Positions 1 to 9,627 of a DNA stretch of 64,000 nucleotides are shown here, piece by piece. A program made the position numbers and the translations under genes. Under the pieces are notes generated by a model, which saw only the letters and a list, made by a program, of their open reading frames with translations, searched no databases and was not told the DNA's origin. Source of the stretch: Bryobacteraceae bacterium (GTDB lineage: Bacteria > Acidobacteriota > Terriglobia > Bryobacterales > Bryobacteraceae); assembly GCA_026002855.1 (NCBI GenBank), contig BPGD01000001.1:2054001-2118000 (forward strand). Reading direction: 5' to 3'. Numbering within the stretch: the stretch's first letter is position 1; the number at the start of each line of letters is the position of its first letter.

Positions 1-2630
1 ATCTGATCAACATCGCCCCCGGCGCCCGCAACGAAGGCAAGGCGGGCGGCTTCCAGGTGGACGGAGCTTCCGGTTCGGAAAACGCCTACTTCTTGGATGG
101 CATGGAGGTTACCAACATCCAGACTGGCGTGCTCTCCGGCCAGAACCGCATCCCGGTCGAAATGGTCCAGCAGGTTCAGGTGAAGAACGGCGTCATGGAC
201 GCCCAGTACGGCGGCGCCATGGGCGGCGTCGTCAACGCCGTCGTCCGCAGCGGCACCAACGAGTGGCACGGCCAGGCCGGCTTCTATTTCAACAACGACA
301 CCATGCAGGCGCGGCCCCGGCCCACACTCGAAATGGATCCCACTGACGACTCGCGCACCCGCGTGCGCTACTTCCAGAACAAACTGGACAACTACAGCAC
401 CTGGAATCCGGTGTTCAACATCGGCGGTCCCATCCTGAAGAACAAACTCTTCTATTTCGGCGGCTTCATGCCGAGCCTGACCACCACGGACCGCACCGTC
501 ACCTTCCTGTCCAACGGCCAGACCGGCACCTACACGCGCAAGGACCGGCAGCATTATGCCGCCAACAAGCTGGACTTCGCTCCGTTCAGCAAGCTGCGCA
601 TGAACATGAGCTGGGTCTGGAACCCGAACTACGTCCGGGGCTACCTCCCGGCCCAACAGGGCACCGATTCTCCGAACCGTGATTGGGCCGGCCTGGGCAA
701 CTACACCGCCGGCCAGATCCTGTCCGGCCAGGCGGACTTCCTCGCCACCAGCAAGCTGATCCTCAGCTTCCGTGGCGGCTACCAGTTCACCAATTACACA
801 AACCGCTACGCCCAGTCGAGCACGACGTTCATTTACAGCACTTCGAACCTGATGTATCCGAACCTGCCGCCGGAGGTCCGGCTCACCTCCACCGGCTGGG
901 TCCAGCAGGGCACGGCCCGCACGGATTACGACGTCTACCGCCGTACGAACCTGAATGCCGATGGCAGCTACCTGCTGAACCTCGGCGGTCAGCACAACAT
1001 CAAGGCCGGCTGGCAGTACAACAAGCTCGAAAACGACGTCAAGGCGCTCAGCTATCCGACGGGCTACTACCGCTTCTACTGGAACCAGTCCTGGCCCTGC
1101 ATCACCAACCAGTGCGACAGCGTCCCGGCGCAGTACAAGGTCCCCGGCACCAACCGCGTGCGCGGCACCTATGGCTACTACCGCTGGCTGACGTTCGGCA
1201 CCTACGGTTATGCGTCCAGCAACAACCACGCCATCTTCTTCCAGGACAACTGGCGCGTGAACAAGCACCTCACCCTGAACCTCGGCCTGCGCACCGAGCG
1301 CGAGTTCCTGCCGAGCTATGAGAAGGAGGGCATTGCCGCCGCTCCGCCGATCAAGTTCACCTGGGGCGACAAGATCAGCCCGCGCATCGGCGGCGCCTTC
1401 GACCCGAAGGGCGACGGTAAGATGCGCTTCTACGCTTCCTGGGGCTACTTCTACGACATGATGAAGTACGAAATGCCCCGTGGCAGCTTCGGCGGCGACA
1501 TCTACCTTACCTCCTACCACGCACTGGATGATCCCAACGTCTTCACCACCATGCGCACCTACGGCTACCCGTCCGATCCGCGCAAGCTGCCGGGCCAGTT
1601 CTTCGAGCTGGTCGACTGGCGCATTCCGTCCAACGACCCCAATTCGTGCGAGAAGAACCACCTGCCATGCAAGGGTCAGACGATTGAGCCGAACCTGAAA
1701 CCGATGAAGCAGCGGATGTTCGACCTCGGCTTCGACTACAGCCTGAACCCGACGCTGGTCGCCTCCATCCGCTACACCAACCGTCGCCTCATCCGGACCA
1801 TCGAGGACGTCGGCATCCTCGGCGAGGGCGGCGAGGTCTACTTCATCGCCAACCCGGGCTACGGCATCACCGCGGATCGCTCGTTCTGGGCGGCCGGCTA
1901 CCCGCTGACGCCCAAGGCGAAGCGCGAGTATGACGCCATCGAGTTCCGTCTGGACAAGCGCTTCTCGAGGAACTACCAGTATTCGCTCAGCTACACCTGG
2001 TCGCGTCTGTACGGCAACTACTCGGGCCTGGCCAGCTCGGACGAAAATGGCCGCACCAGCCCGAACGTCAACCGCTACTTCGACGTGCCCTGGCTCGCTT
2101 ACACCGAGAAAGGCGTGATGTCGGAAGGGCGCCTCGCCACCGACCGTCCGCACACGCTGAAGTTCTTCGGCGGTTATACGCTGAAGAGCCTGCTGGGTGC
2201 GACGACGATTTCGCCGAACGTCGCGCTGTATTCGGGCACGCCGCTGACCACTGAACTGAACGCGATCTCGTCCACGCCCATCTACCCGTACAATCGCGGC
2301 GACATGGGCCGCACGCCCGTGTTCTACAACTTCGACCTCAACCTCATGCACGACTTCACGCCGTTCTCGTCGCGCGAGAGCATGAAGATCCGGTTTGAGT
2401 TCACCGTGTTCAATCTGTTCAACTCGAGCATCGTCACCAACAAGGACACGGTGCTGCTGCATCCGGACGACAGCCAGCTCCAGTTCGCCAACGAGACGGA
2501 CATCTTCAAGGGCTTCAACACGCTTCAGATGATGAAGGAGCAGGGGCTCCGCATCAGCCCGCTCTACGGGCTGGCGAACTCCTTCCAGGGGCCGCGGTCT
2601 ACGCGTCTCCAGCTCAGCTTCTTCTTCTGA
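1..2630 (+). CDS. TonB-dependent receptor, Oar-like (5' end cut by window)
   Basis: Outer-membrane beta-barrel receptor of the Oar/carboxypeptidase-regulatory type; substrate unknown, probably an oligosaccharide or peptide. The frame is open from base 3, so the N-terminal carboxypeptidase-like domain and signal peptide are outside the window. What remains starts in the plug domain (ENAYFLDGMEVTN, then a GAMGGVVNAVVRSGTNEWHG stretch typical of Oar plugs) and continues through a long Tyr/Phe/Trp-rich barrel. The protein ends in the aromatic tail RLQLSFFF, as expected for BAM-inserted barrels. A perfect terminator hairpin follows 20 bp after the stop. Large families of such receptors are characteristic of Acidobacteria (family knowledge). 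High confidence in class, none in substrate. Confidence 0.93.
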   Translation, partial: LINIAPGARNEGKAGGFQVDGASGSENAYFLDGMEVTNIQTGVLSGQNRIPVEMVQQVQVKNGVMDAQYGGAMGGVVNAVVRSGTNEWHGQAGFYFNNDTMQARPRPTLEMDPTDDSRTRVRYFQNKLDNYSTWNPVFNIGGPILKNKLFYFGGFMPSLTTTDRTVTFLSNGQTGTYTRKDRQHYAANKLDFAPFSKLRMNMSWVWNPNYVRGYLPAQQGTDSPNRDWAGLGNYTAGQILSGQADFLATSKLILSFRGGYQFTNYTNRYAQSSTTFIYSTSNLMYPNLPPEVRLTSTGWVQQGTARTDYDVYRRTNLNADGSYLLNLGGQHNIKAGWQYNKLENDVKALSYPTGYYRFYWNQSWPCITNQCDSVPAQYKVPGTNRVRGTYGYYRWLTFGTYGYASSNNHAIFFQDNWRVNKHLTLNLGLRTEREFLPSYEKEGIAAAPPIKFTWGDKISPRIGGAFDPKGDGKMRFYASWGYFYDMMKYEMPRGSFGGDIYLTSYHALDDPNVFTTMRTYGYPSDPRKLPGQFFELVDWRIPSNDPNSCEKNHLPCKGQTIEPNLKPMKQRMFDLGFDYSLNPTLVASIRYTNRRLIRTIEDVGILGEGGEVYFIANPGYGITADRSFWAAGYPLTPKAKREYDAIEFRLDKRFSRNYQYSLSYTWSRLYGNYSGLASSDENGRTSPNVNRYFDVPWLAYTEKGVMSEGRLATDRPHTLKFFGGYTLKSLLGATTISPNVALYSGTPLTTELNAISSTPIYPYNRGDMGRTPVFYNFDLNLMHDFTPFSSRESMKIRFEFTVFNLFNSSIVTNKDTVLLHPDDSQLQFANETDIFKGFNTLQMMKEQGLRISPLYGLANSFQGPRSTRLQLSFFF

Positions 2631-2650
2631 GGACGCCCGTCATCGCCAAC

Positions 2651-2690
2651 GGAAAAGGCGCCCCGAAGCGGGGCGCCTTTTCCGTTTCCG
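2651..2690 (+). terminator. Rho-independent-like terminator after the TonB receptor
   Basis: Perfect 15-bp inverted repeat (2651-2665 with 2669-2683) around a 3-nt loop, core GGCGCCCC, with the arm ending in TTTT inside the stem. It lies 20 bp after the receptor stop codon. The run of T is short and interrupted, so efficiency is uncertain, but the symmetry is exact. Confidence 0.8.
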
Positions 2691-3587
2691 CGGAACGCCC
2701 GTTCTCAGCGCTCCACCTTCGCCTCCGGCCCGATTTCCAGGCGCAGCCGAGGATCATGCCGGGCCGCGAGCCGTTGACTGCCCGTTTCGCTGCTTGCGGC
2801 CGCACTTCCCGCAGCCCGGCAGCGATGACAAGTGGCGTCGCCAGAATCCGGTCACACGCTGCTGCAATCCCGGAAATCATCACGTGCGCCTGGCCTGCCT
2901 GACGGCGCGTGGCACACTCTTCTCGGTGAGGGTTCCGATCTCTGGCCAGAGTCCTGCCGCCGGGCGGAATTGTGCCATCTCGCCCGGAGCCGCCAGCCCC
3001 GGCGCCATTTCCGGCGAAACACGGTGACGGCAGATCTTCGCAGCGCTTGTTCCATCGCGCCCATCGAGGCGTGAATCATGCCAATGGCCTTGTGCTGCGG
3101 TTCGCGTTGCGGGCATGCCTCGCCCGGAGCGTGGCGGCATGAAGAAATGCCGGCCGTCTTCCGGTTTGGCCGAGGCACACGAGCCGCGCCGCTTGTGTGG
3201 CCGGACAGACCATGAGTGGGCCAGCCAGATCGAGATTCCTGGCTTCAAACGCGGGCCAGAATCGCTGGCAGGTTCAGAAAGGGTTCGCGAGGGTGCGCTG
3301 TTGGTCGCTGCGGTAACGATGAGGCGGCATTCACCTGCCCGCGGAAGGGCCGTCCCGTGCGACAGTTCCGATGCGCGGCAAACGGGATTGTGTTGTGGAA
3401 CGGCGATCATGAATGAGCTGGCGGGCCCCGGCGCGTCACCCGTGGGCGGCGAACGCATCCAAAAAAAGATGAGGGGGACTGGCAGCGGCGACAGGGTCGT
3501 GTTGCCGCTGGCGGGCCTCGTTGCCCGTCCTGCTCAGCCAGCCTGTGTGCGCCAGGCCGGCAGCAGCATCCTGCCCTGAGGAGAGTC
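2691..3587. other. Long stretch without recognisable gene
   Basis: About 900 bp between the receptor terminator and the CoA-disulfide reductase gene. Open frames of 80-190 codons exist on both strands, but they overlap one another, are rich in Arg/Pro/Ser/Gly as GC-rich noise is, and match no family I recognise. No tRNA, repeat array or insertion-sequence end is visible. It may be a decayed gene or an upstream regulatory region of the reductase operon. Confidence 0.5.
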
Positions 3588-5282
3588 ATGCGGAAAATCA
3601 TCATTGTTGGCGGTGTCGCTGGAGGCGCCACCTGCGCCGCGCGTCTGCGCCGGCTGGATGAGGAGGCCGAGATCATCGTGCTCGAGCGCGGGCCCTTTGT
3701 CTCGTTTGCCAACTGCGGCCTGCCCTATTACATCGGAGACGTCATCCGCGAGGAATCAAAGCTCCTCCAGGCGAGCCCTGAGCTGTTCCGCCAGCGCTTC
3801 CGCATCGACGTGCGCACGCAGCATGAGGCGGTGCGCATCGACCGCGACGCGCGCGAAGTGACAGTCCGGGACCTGGTGAGCGGCCGCGAGTACCGCGAAT
3901 CATATGACGCGCTGGTGCTCTCGCCGGGCGCTTCGCCGGTGGTGCCGCCGCTTGAGGGCATTCAGCTTCCGGGCATCTTCACCGTGCGCACGGTGCCGGA
4001 CAGCGCCGGGATCCGCGAGTGGATTGAGCGGCACAACGCGAAACGGGCCGTGGTGATCGGCGGCGGTTTCATTGGGCTGGAGATGGTGGAAAACCTCGCT
4101 CGCCGCGGACTGGAAGTGACGCTGATCGAGGCCGCCGATCAGCTGCTGCTGCCACTCGACCCCGAAATGGCCGAATATGTGCGCCAGCGCGTCAGCGCGC
4201 ATGTCGCCAACGTGCGGCTGGGCGATCCGGTGGCCGGCTTCCAGCAGGATTCGCACGGCCGGCTGATGGTGAAAACGGAAAGCGGACTGCATTTCGGCGC
4301 TGACATCGTCATCCTCTCGATTGGCGTGCGGCCGGAGACGCGGCTGGCGCGCGAGGCGGGCCTGGAAATCGGCGCCCGCGGCGGCATCCGCGTCGACAAC
4401 CAGATGCGCACCTCGGATCCGCACATCTGGGCCGTCGGCGACGCAGTGGAAGTCCGCAACGCCATCACCGGCGAGTGGCGCCTGTGCCCGCTGGCGGGCC
4501 CGGCCCAGCGGCAGGCGCGCGTGGCTGCGGCCTCCATCTGCGGCCGTCCGGCAGAGTTCCGCGGCGTCGAGGGCACGGCCATCGTGGGCGTCTTCGGGCT
4601 GACGGCGGCAGTGACCGGCGAGAATGAAAAGTCGCTGCGCCGCGCCGGCATCACGGACTACGAGGCCGTCTATCTGCACCCCGGCCACCACGCCGGTTAC
4701 TATCCGGGCGCGAAGCCGATTCACATGAAGCTGCTCTATCGCCGTTCCGACGGCCTGGTGCTCGGCGCGCAGGCGGTTGGCGAGGCCGGCGTCGCCCGGC
4801 GCATCGACGTCATCTCGATGGCGATCCAGAAGGGCGCCACGGTGTTTGATCTCGAGGAGGCCGAGCTCTGCTACGCCCCCCAGTACGGTTCGGCCAAAGA
4901 CCCGGTGAACATGGCCGGCATGATCGCCGCCAATGCGATGCGCGGCGACATCGAAATCGCTCCCTGGTCCGCCCTGGGCGCCGGCGGCGCGATGATTCTC
5001 GACGTGCGCGAACCGGGCGAGCACCATGCCGGCACGATCCCCGGCGCCGTCAACATTCCGCTCGGCCAGTTGCGAAACCGGCTGGAGGAGTTGCCCCGCA
5101 ACCGGGAGATCCAGGTGACCTGCGCCGTCGGCCAGCGGGCTTATTACGCCTGCCGCATCCTGCGGCAACACGGCTTCCATGCCAGGCTGCTTTCTGGAGG
5201 ATATCGAACGTACAGGACCCTGCCGCAGTCATGTCTTCCCAGGGCGGCTGCGGATGAGCTAGACTCGGCGGGACGGAGATGA
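3588..5282 (+). CDS. CoA-disulfide reductase with C-terminal rhodanese domain
   Basis: FAD/NAD(P)H pyridine nucleotide-disulfide oxidoreductase of the CoADR-RHD type, 564 aa. It starts with the FAD-binding motif IIIVGGVAGGATCAARLRR (residues 4-22). The single catalytic cysteine of the CoA-disulfide reductase class follows at C43, in SFANCGLPYYIG. A second GGGFIGLEM nucleotide motif lies near residue 155 and the FAD segment WAVGDAVEV near 280. Residues about 460-545 form a rhodanese domain (ILDVREPGEHHAGTIPGAVN) with its cysteine near 512 in TCAVGQRAYYACRI. In this family the rhodanese cysteine transfers persulfide sulfur between CoA species, so roles in CoA redox balance or CoA-persulfide reduction are likely. 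The start is ATG with GAGGAG just upstream. The stop overlaps the next start (ATGA), so the two genes are translationally coupled. Confidence 0.92.
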   Translation: MRKIIIVGGVAGGATCAARLRRLDEEAEIIVLERGPFVSFANCGLPYYIGDVIREESKLLQASPELFRQRFRIDVRTQHEAVRIDRDAREVTVRDLVSGREYRESYDALVLSPGASPVVPPLEGIQLPGIFTVRTVPDSAGIREWIERHNAKRAVVIGGGFIGLEMVENLARRGLEVTLIEAADQLLLPLDPEMAEYVRQRVSAHVANVRLGDPVAGFQQDSHGRLMVKTESGLHFGADIVILSIGVRPETRLAREAGLEIGARGGIRVDNQMRTSDPHIWAVGDAVEVRNAITGEWRLCPLAGPAQRQARVAAASICGRPAEFRGVEGTAIVGVFGLTAAVTGENEKSLRRAGITDYEAVYLHPGHHAGYYPGAKPIHMKLLYRRSDGLVLGAQAVGEAGVARRIDVISMAIQKGATVFDLEEAELCYAPQYGSAKDPVNMAGMIAANAMRGDIEIAPWSALGAGGAMILDVREPGEHHAGTIPGAVNIPLGQLRNRLEELPRNREIQVTCAVGQRAYYACRILRQHGFHARLLSGGYRTYRTLPQSCLPRAAADELDSAGRR

Positions 5283-5728
5283 GCCAAACCGAAAAGCCCT
5301 CCGGGCCGGCCGGGCAAACACCACTCCCAAACCGCTGCTTCGCCTGCGGCAGCGAGAACTCCATCGGATTGAAGCTTGTCTTCGCACATCGGCCCGACGG
5401 AGAAGCGCTGGCGCATTGGACGCCCGCCGCCGAGCATGAGGGTTGGCCGGGCGTGGTCCACGGCGGCCTGGTCAGCACCGTACTCGACGAAGCAATGTCT
5501 CACGCGCTGCTGGCCGCGGGTCTCCGGGCGATGACCGCCGAACTCCGCGTGCGTTTTCGCAACGCCGTGCCGCCGGGGCGCGAGGTGACGGTGAAGGGAT
5601 GGGTGGTGGAGCGGGCCAGGCGCCTGGTGGAGGCCGAGGCGACCATCACCGGAGAAGACGGCGCCGAATACGCACACGGCTGGGGACGGTTTCTGAGCGT
5701 GGACACGCTGCCGGGCCGGGACCTGTGA
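5279..5728 (+). CDS. PaaI-family hotdog thioesterase
   Basis: 149-aa single hotdog domain acyl-CoA thioesterase. The N-terminal NRCFACGSENSIGLKL segment and the VVHGGLVSTVLDEAMSHA segment (HGG loop plus acidic catalytic residue) are the hallmarks of the PaaI/YiiD-like family. The C-terminal strand pair (VTVKGWVVERARRLVEAEATI) completes the fold. It starts on the ATG that overlaps the stop of the CoA-disulfide reductase gene. Both enzymes act on CoA derivatives, so coupled expression suggests a shared role in CoA-thioester or CoA-thiol housekeeping (inference). The acyl substrate cannot be told from sequence. Confidence 0.88.
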   Translation: MSQTEKPSGPAGQTPLPNRCFACGSENSIGLKLVFAHRPDGEALAHWTPAAEHEGWPGVVHGGLVSTVLDEAMSHALLAAGLRAMTAELRVRFRNAVPPGREVTVKGWVVERARRLVEAEATITGEDGAEYAHGWGRFLSVDTLPGRDL

Positions 5729-5860
5729 GGGGAGGACGGGCCGGCCGAATCGGTCCCTGCCCGGACCGGACGGGGACCGTCGCGCGCCGCAGCGGAAATC
5801 CGGAATAAAAAACGCAGAAGAGGATCGGAAATCTGGGCGCTTTTTCCCAAATCTGGCGCA

Positions 5861-5890
5861 AAAACAGGGGCGGCGCAACGGCCGCCCCTT
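5861..5890 (-). terminator. Terminator of the peroxiredoxin gene
   Basis: Nine-bp perfect stem AGGGGCGGC/GCCGCCCCT (5866-5874 with 5881-5889), 6-nt loop. Read on the minus strand it is followed by GTTTTTG, giving a good intrinsic terminator about 18 bp beyond the peroxiredoxin stop. It could also block readthrough from the thioesterase side, although the T-run there is poor. Confidence 0.75.
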
Positions 5891-5907
5891 GCCTTAAATA
5901 CCCGGAG

Positions 5908-6588
5908 TCAGGACAGTTTCTTGAAGCAGAGGAACCAGTCCACGCAGCGGATGTTCGGATCCTTCGACTCCATGCGCTCCCTGGCGGCGCCGCAGGAGCC
6001 CGGCGGCGGAACGATGACCTCCTCGCCCGGCTGCCAGTCGGCCGGCGTGGCCACGCCATGCCTGTCGGTGGTCTGAAGGGAAATCAGCAGGCGTTTCAGC
6101 TCCCGGAAGTTGCGGCCGGCGCTGAGGGGATAGTACAGAATGGCGCGGATCTTCGACTCGGGGTCGATGAAGAATACGGCGCGCACCGCCTGCGTCGTGC
6201 TGGCCGAAGGCTGAAGCATGCCATAGAGGCGCGAGACCTCCATGGTCAGGTCGGAGATCACCGGGAAGGTGACCTCGACGTCTTTCATCCCGCGGAACTC
6301 GATCTTCTCCTTGATCGTGCGCAACCAGGCGATGTGGCTGTAGGTGCTGTCAATGGACAGGCCGAGCAGCTCGCAGTTCAGCGCGCGGAACTCCTCCTGC
6401 ATCGACGCGAACGTCATGAATTCGGTGGTGCAGACCGGCGTAAAATCGGCCGGGTGGCTGAAAAAGATCACCCATTTCCCCTTGTAATCATGCGGAAAAT
6501 GGACAGGCCCCTGGGTGGTTTCCGCGTGAAATTCCGGCGCGGGTTCGCCAATCAGGGGCAGACGGTTGACAGTAACGGTATCGCTCAC
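5908..6588 (-). CDS. Peroxiredoxin, Prx6-like with archaeal-type C-terminal cysteines
   Basis: Thiol peroxidase reducing H2O2 and alkyl hydroperoxides, 226 aa, cytoplasmic. The peroxidatic cysteine is C53 in the motif FTPVCTTEF. The protein has the long Prx6-type C-terminal arm and carries further cysteines at C199, C215 and C221 (IRCVDWFLCFKKL). This pattern is that of the hyperthermophile archaeal Prx6-class enzymes, where the C-terminal pair takes part in resolving the sulfenic acid. The likely start is GTG with AGGAGG 11 nt upstream. Own terminator downstream and facing orientation to the thioesterase gene make it a monocistronic unit. Confidence 0.93.
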   Translation of the reverse strand: MSDTVTVNRLPLIGEPAPEFHAETTQGPVHFPHDYKGKWVIFFSHPADFTPVCTTEFMTFASMQEEFRALNCELLGLSIDSTYSHIAWLRTIKEKIEFRGMKDVEVTFPVISDLTMEVSRLYGMLQPSASTTQAVRAVFFIDPESKIRAILYYPLSAGRNFRELKRLLISLQTTDRHGVATPADWQPGEEVIVPPPGSCGAARERMESKDPNIRCVDWFLCFKKLS

Positions 6589-6789
6589 GGTGTAGATAAA
6601 CCTCCTGCCACCGAAGATGCGCCTGCGGGCGGAGTGTGACCTATGGGTGCGATAGGCGGGCAGACCGAACCGTCCTGGAAGTCCTGATGCGTGGGGGTGA
6701 GTTCCGGCCCGGAAAGAACAAGGCGCGCGAGGCCGCCCGCGATGGGATGACAGCCTCGCGCAACCCGGTACCCATGCGGCGCCGGCAGC

Positions 6790-9375
6790 CTACGGCCGAC
6801 AGCCCTGCATCGACTTCACGCGCAGACCCAACGGCCCTCCGGGCCCCTGCCGGCTTAGCGGGATGACGTTGCCCGGGAAGAAGAACCCGGGCATCATCGG
6901 GTCCAGTATGCGCTCCGGCCAATCGCCATAATCGCCGCGTCGCTCCTTTTCCGTGGGCAGATAGGCTTCCACCGTGCAGCCCGGCGCCACGGTCCAGGAA
7001 CCGCAGACCATTTCATTCGGAACCGAGGGAAGCGGCAGGGTGCTCTTGAGGAAGGTGAATGCGGACATGCTGGACACTTCACCTACGAGGAGCCGGTCGC
7101 CGGCCGGGTTCGGCCCCAGCACCTGGTAAATCCTGTTGAAAACGGGCGAGGGGGCATTCGCGGGCAATGGGTAACAGTTTGTCGGACCGGAGACGAAGAT
7201 CGTCGCGCCCACGGGCGCCCTCGCCTCCGGAAGGGTCAGAATCAGGCCCTCTCTCGGAGCGAAATGACAATATTCGGGCGCCGTCATCCCGCGGAACCCT
7301 TCCACGCTCCAGGAGCCCAGGAAGAAGGCTGCGCCGGGCGAGGGACTCGAGCCGCGGATGCAGGTGCTGTTCACCGTTTGCCAGGAAAGGCCCACATCGC
7401 GGCTGTTGGCAGATGGCAGGGAAACCATCTCAAGGAGTCCCAGCGCCACCATCTTGCCGACGATCCAGTCCATCGCCGGCGACAGAGCGCTCTTGAGCAC
7501 GAAGGAAGCACCGCTGCCAAAGGCGCCGGCAACCGTAGCCGAGACCACCTCCTTTGCGGCCCACGCAATCCCCTTGGAGGGATCCAGTGCAGAGACGAAG
7601 TGTCCCCGAACGTCGAACTCAGACTTTTCTCCGGGTTTCAGGACGATCTGGGACGGGGTGACGCGGAGCTGCTGCAGGGTATTCGGTCCAAGCAAAATCA
7701 CCATCTGGCCGGCGATTGACGCAAGCGAGGCGGCGGCAAACGTCGGCGCAGCCAGATTGACAGCCCACGCCGCCGCGGGACAAGTGACTGCACTGAGAGA
7801 ACAGCTCAGCACCGCGCCCGCGGCGATTCCCAGCTGCGCCCTGGCGATGTTCCGGGAGGTGCGCTCGAAATTCAGGTAAGCCGATGCCGCCTGACGGATC
7901 TCCTCTTCGATGTTCTGGTCGACGGCGCTTCGCTCCTCCCTTGTCGGCTCTGCTGGCAGGGTCGAGTCGAGAGCGTCCGCCGCGGCGGCAGTCAGCGCCT
8001 CCAGCTTCTGGATCGCCGCCAGGTCAAAGACGGTTTCGACCCTGGTTCCATCCGGCAGCGGGATTTCGATCCGCTCCGGAGTGCCTGCCAGAGCGGCATC
8101 GATCCTGGCGCGCAGATCGGAGCGGGCACGCTCTTTGGCGGCCTGGATCTTCTCCGCAAGGGCCGCGTCGAACCCGGACGCACTCCGGGCAAGCGCATCG
8201 TAGGTTTTTTCGAGCCGCGAAAGGAGCACGTCGCCCGGCGGCGTCGGCAGCGGCGGTGGCTGAACCATGCGGAGCGTTTCAGCCGAACAGGCCTGCACAC
8301 CATCTGTCTCCACGCAGACCCGCACCGGCCCCGCATACCAGGCCGCCTGCGGGGATTCCGCCAGAGGGGGCGTGAAAATTTCCAGAATCTGTTGCGCCGT
8401 GGTTCCGCTGCCCACGGTGGACGTCCGGAACGGAATGGCCAGCGCCTGCAATTGGTTCGCTGCGGAGAGGAGCACACGGTCGCGCCCGTCGACCGACATG
8501 GCAAAGCCCTGGCCCGAAATGCGGAGGACCTGCCCGGGGCTCACTTCCCTGGGTTCGAACGAAAGCAGCGATGGCGGCTCCTCCATGAGCACCTTCAGGC
8601 TCACCGTATTGGACTGCCTGTCAGCAGTCCGCACCGCCACGAACACTTCGTCCCACGCGTTGTCCAATGCATTCAACTCCTCGGGGAGCTCGACGGTGAC
8701 GTGGTCTAATCCGGCATAGTCCGGCGCCGGTTCCACCAATACCGGCCGCACGGGCCATTCGCGAATCGCCCCGTCTTTTGCAAGCGCCATGAAGGCTACG
8801 GTGATGGTCTGCCCGGCTGCCGCCACCTGCCTCAATCCGGTGGCCGCCATCAGCAGCCGCGTCGGCCTCAAGCCGCCGGGCGTCCGGGTGTGGACACGGA
8901 ACGGCCCTGGGGCGCCAGTGGCTGCATCATAGATTCTGCCCGGCCCGCGGCCGCTGTTGTCCTGTGAGAACAGTCCTGGGGCGGCCGGGGCGATCACGGC
9001 CTGGCCTGCCGCGACCAGCTCGTTTCCATTCCGGACGACTCTGACACTGACTTCCCCTGGCTGAAGCCCATCGGGCAGAACGCAGTAAATTTCTTCCGGC
9101 GTCACATGGATGATGCGCGCAGGAAGCTCGCCGACGAGCACGCTCAGCCCGGCCAGCTCGGTGGGCGGCGAGGAAGTCTGCCATTGTTCAATGGAGACCG
9201 CATCTGCCGTGAACCCCCTGCCTTCGATGAACACAAGCGAACCCGGGGCCGCCTCGGGCTGCCGGCTCGCCGCGGAAACCACCGTCAGTTGTGGGGCCGT
9301 CTGGGCCGAAATTTCCGGCGGACTGATGGCGAAAAGAAAGAAAACAGGCACAAAGACCAAGATGGATCGGGCCAT
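6790..9375 (-). CDS. Secreted TIGR03437/IPT-domain protein
   Basis: 861 aa with an N-terminal signal peptide (MARSILVFVPVFFLFAISPP, cleavage near SAQT). Residues about 30-200 match the Ig-like domain family first seen in Solibacter (TIGR03437): VVSAASRQPEAAPGSLVFIE, then IIHVTPEEIYCVLPDGLQPG. A second IPT/TIG-like domain begins near residue 265 (LLSFEPREVSPGQVLRISGQ). Residues about 385-520 are helical and charged, followed by a hydrophobic Ala-rich stretch, and a C-terminal domain of unknown type. TIGR03437 domains usually sit at the C-terminus; here the domain is N-terminal. Role likely cell-surface binding or adhesion. Start ATG has GGAGG 9 nt upstream. Confidence 0.8.
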   Translation of the reverse strand: MARSILVFVPVFFLFAISPPEISAQTAPQLTVVSAASRQPEAAPGSLVFIEGRGFTADAVSIEQWQTSSPPTELAGLSVLVGELPARIIHVTPEEIYCVLPDGLQPGEVSVRVVRNGNELVAAGQAVIAPAAPGLFSQDNSGRGPGRIYDAATGAPGPFRVHTRTPGGLRPTRLLMAATGLRQVAAAGQTITVAFMALAKDGAIREWPVRPVLVEPAPDYAGLDHVTVELPEELNALDNAWDEVFVAVRTADRQSNTVSLKVLMEEPPSLLSFEPREVSPGQVLRISGQGFAMSVDGRDRVLLSAANQLQALAIPFRTSTVGSGTTAQQILEIFTPPLAESPQAAWYAGPVRVCVETDGVQACSAETLRMVQPPPLPTPPGDVLLSRLEKTYDALARSASGFDAALAEKIQAAKERARSDLRARIDAALAGTPERIEIPLPDGTRVETVFDLAAIQKLEALTAAAADALDSTLPAEPTREERSAVDQNIEEEIRQAASAYLNFERTSRNIARAQLGIAAGAVLSCSLSAVTCPAAAWAVNLAAPTFAAASLASIAGQMVILLGPNTLQQLRVTPSQIVLKPGEKSEFDVRGHFVSALDPSKGIAWAAKEVVSATVAGAFGSGASFVLKSALSPAMDWIVGKMVALGLLEMVSLPSANSRDVGLSWQTVNSTCIRGSSPSPGAAFFLGSWSVEGFRGMTAPEYCHFAPREGLILTLPEARAPVGATIFVSGPTNCYPLPANAPSPVFNRIYQVLGPNPAGDRLLVGEVSSMSAFTFLKSTLPLPSVPNEMVCGSWTVAPGCTVEAYLPTEKERRGDYGDWPERILDPMMPGFFFPGNVIPLSRQGPGGPLGLRVKSMQGCRP

Positions 9376-9627
9376 CCCGCTGCACCTCCAGAGACAAATG
9401 TGAAGCTGCCCACCAGGCAGACGGCCTCATCATCGCGGAATCAGGACTTCCCGCAGGAATGAAAAATGGCGCAAAAACACGAAAAAACGTGCAGTCTTGT
9501 GCAAATGCCGCCGCTAATTCCAGGCGTTAACTTCAGAGCGGGCCGTGCAGCACGGAAATGAGACCGGGCTTTTTGATGCACAGACCGCGTCCCCGGGCCG
9601 CTGCGTTATGCTGAGGACATCGATCCC

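Noticed and set aside
2880-3458. 192-codon minus frame in the gene-free stretch
   Set aside because: Composition is noise-like and it overlaps several equal-sized frames; no family recognised.
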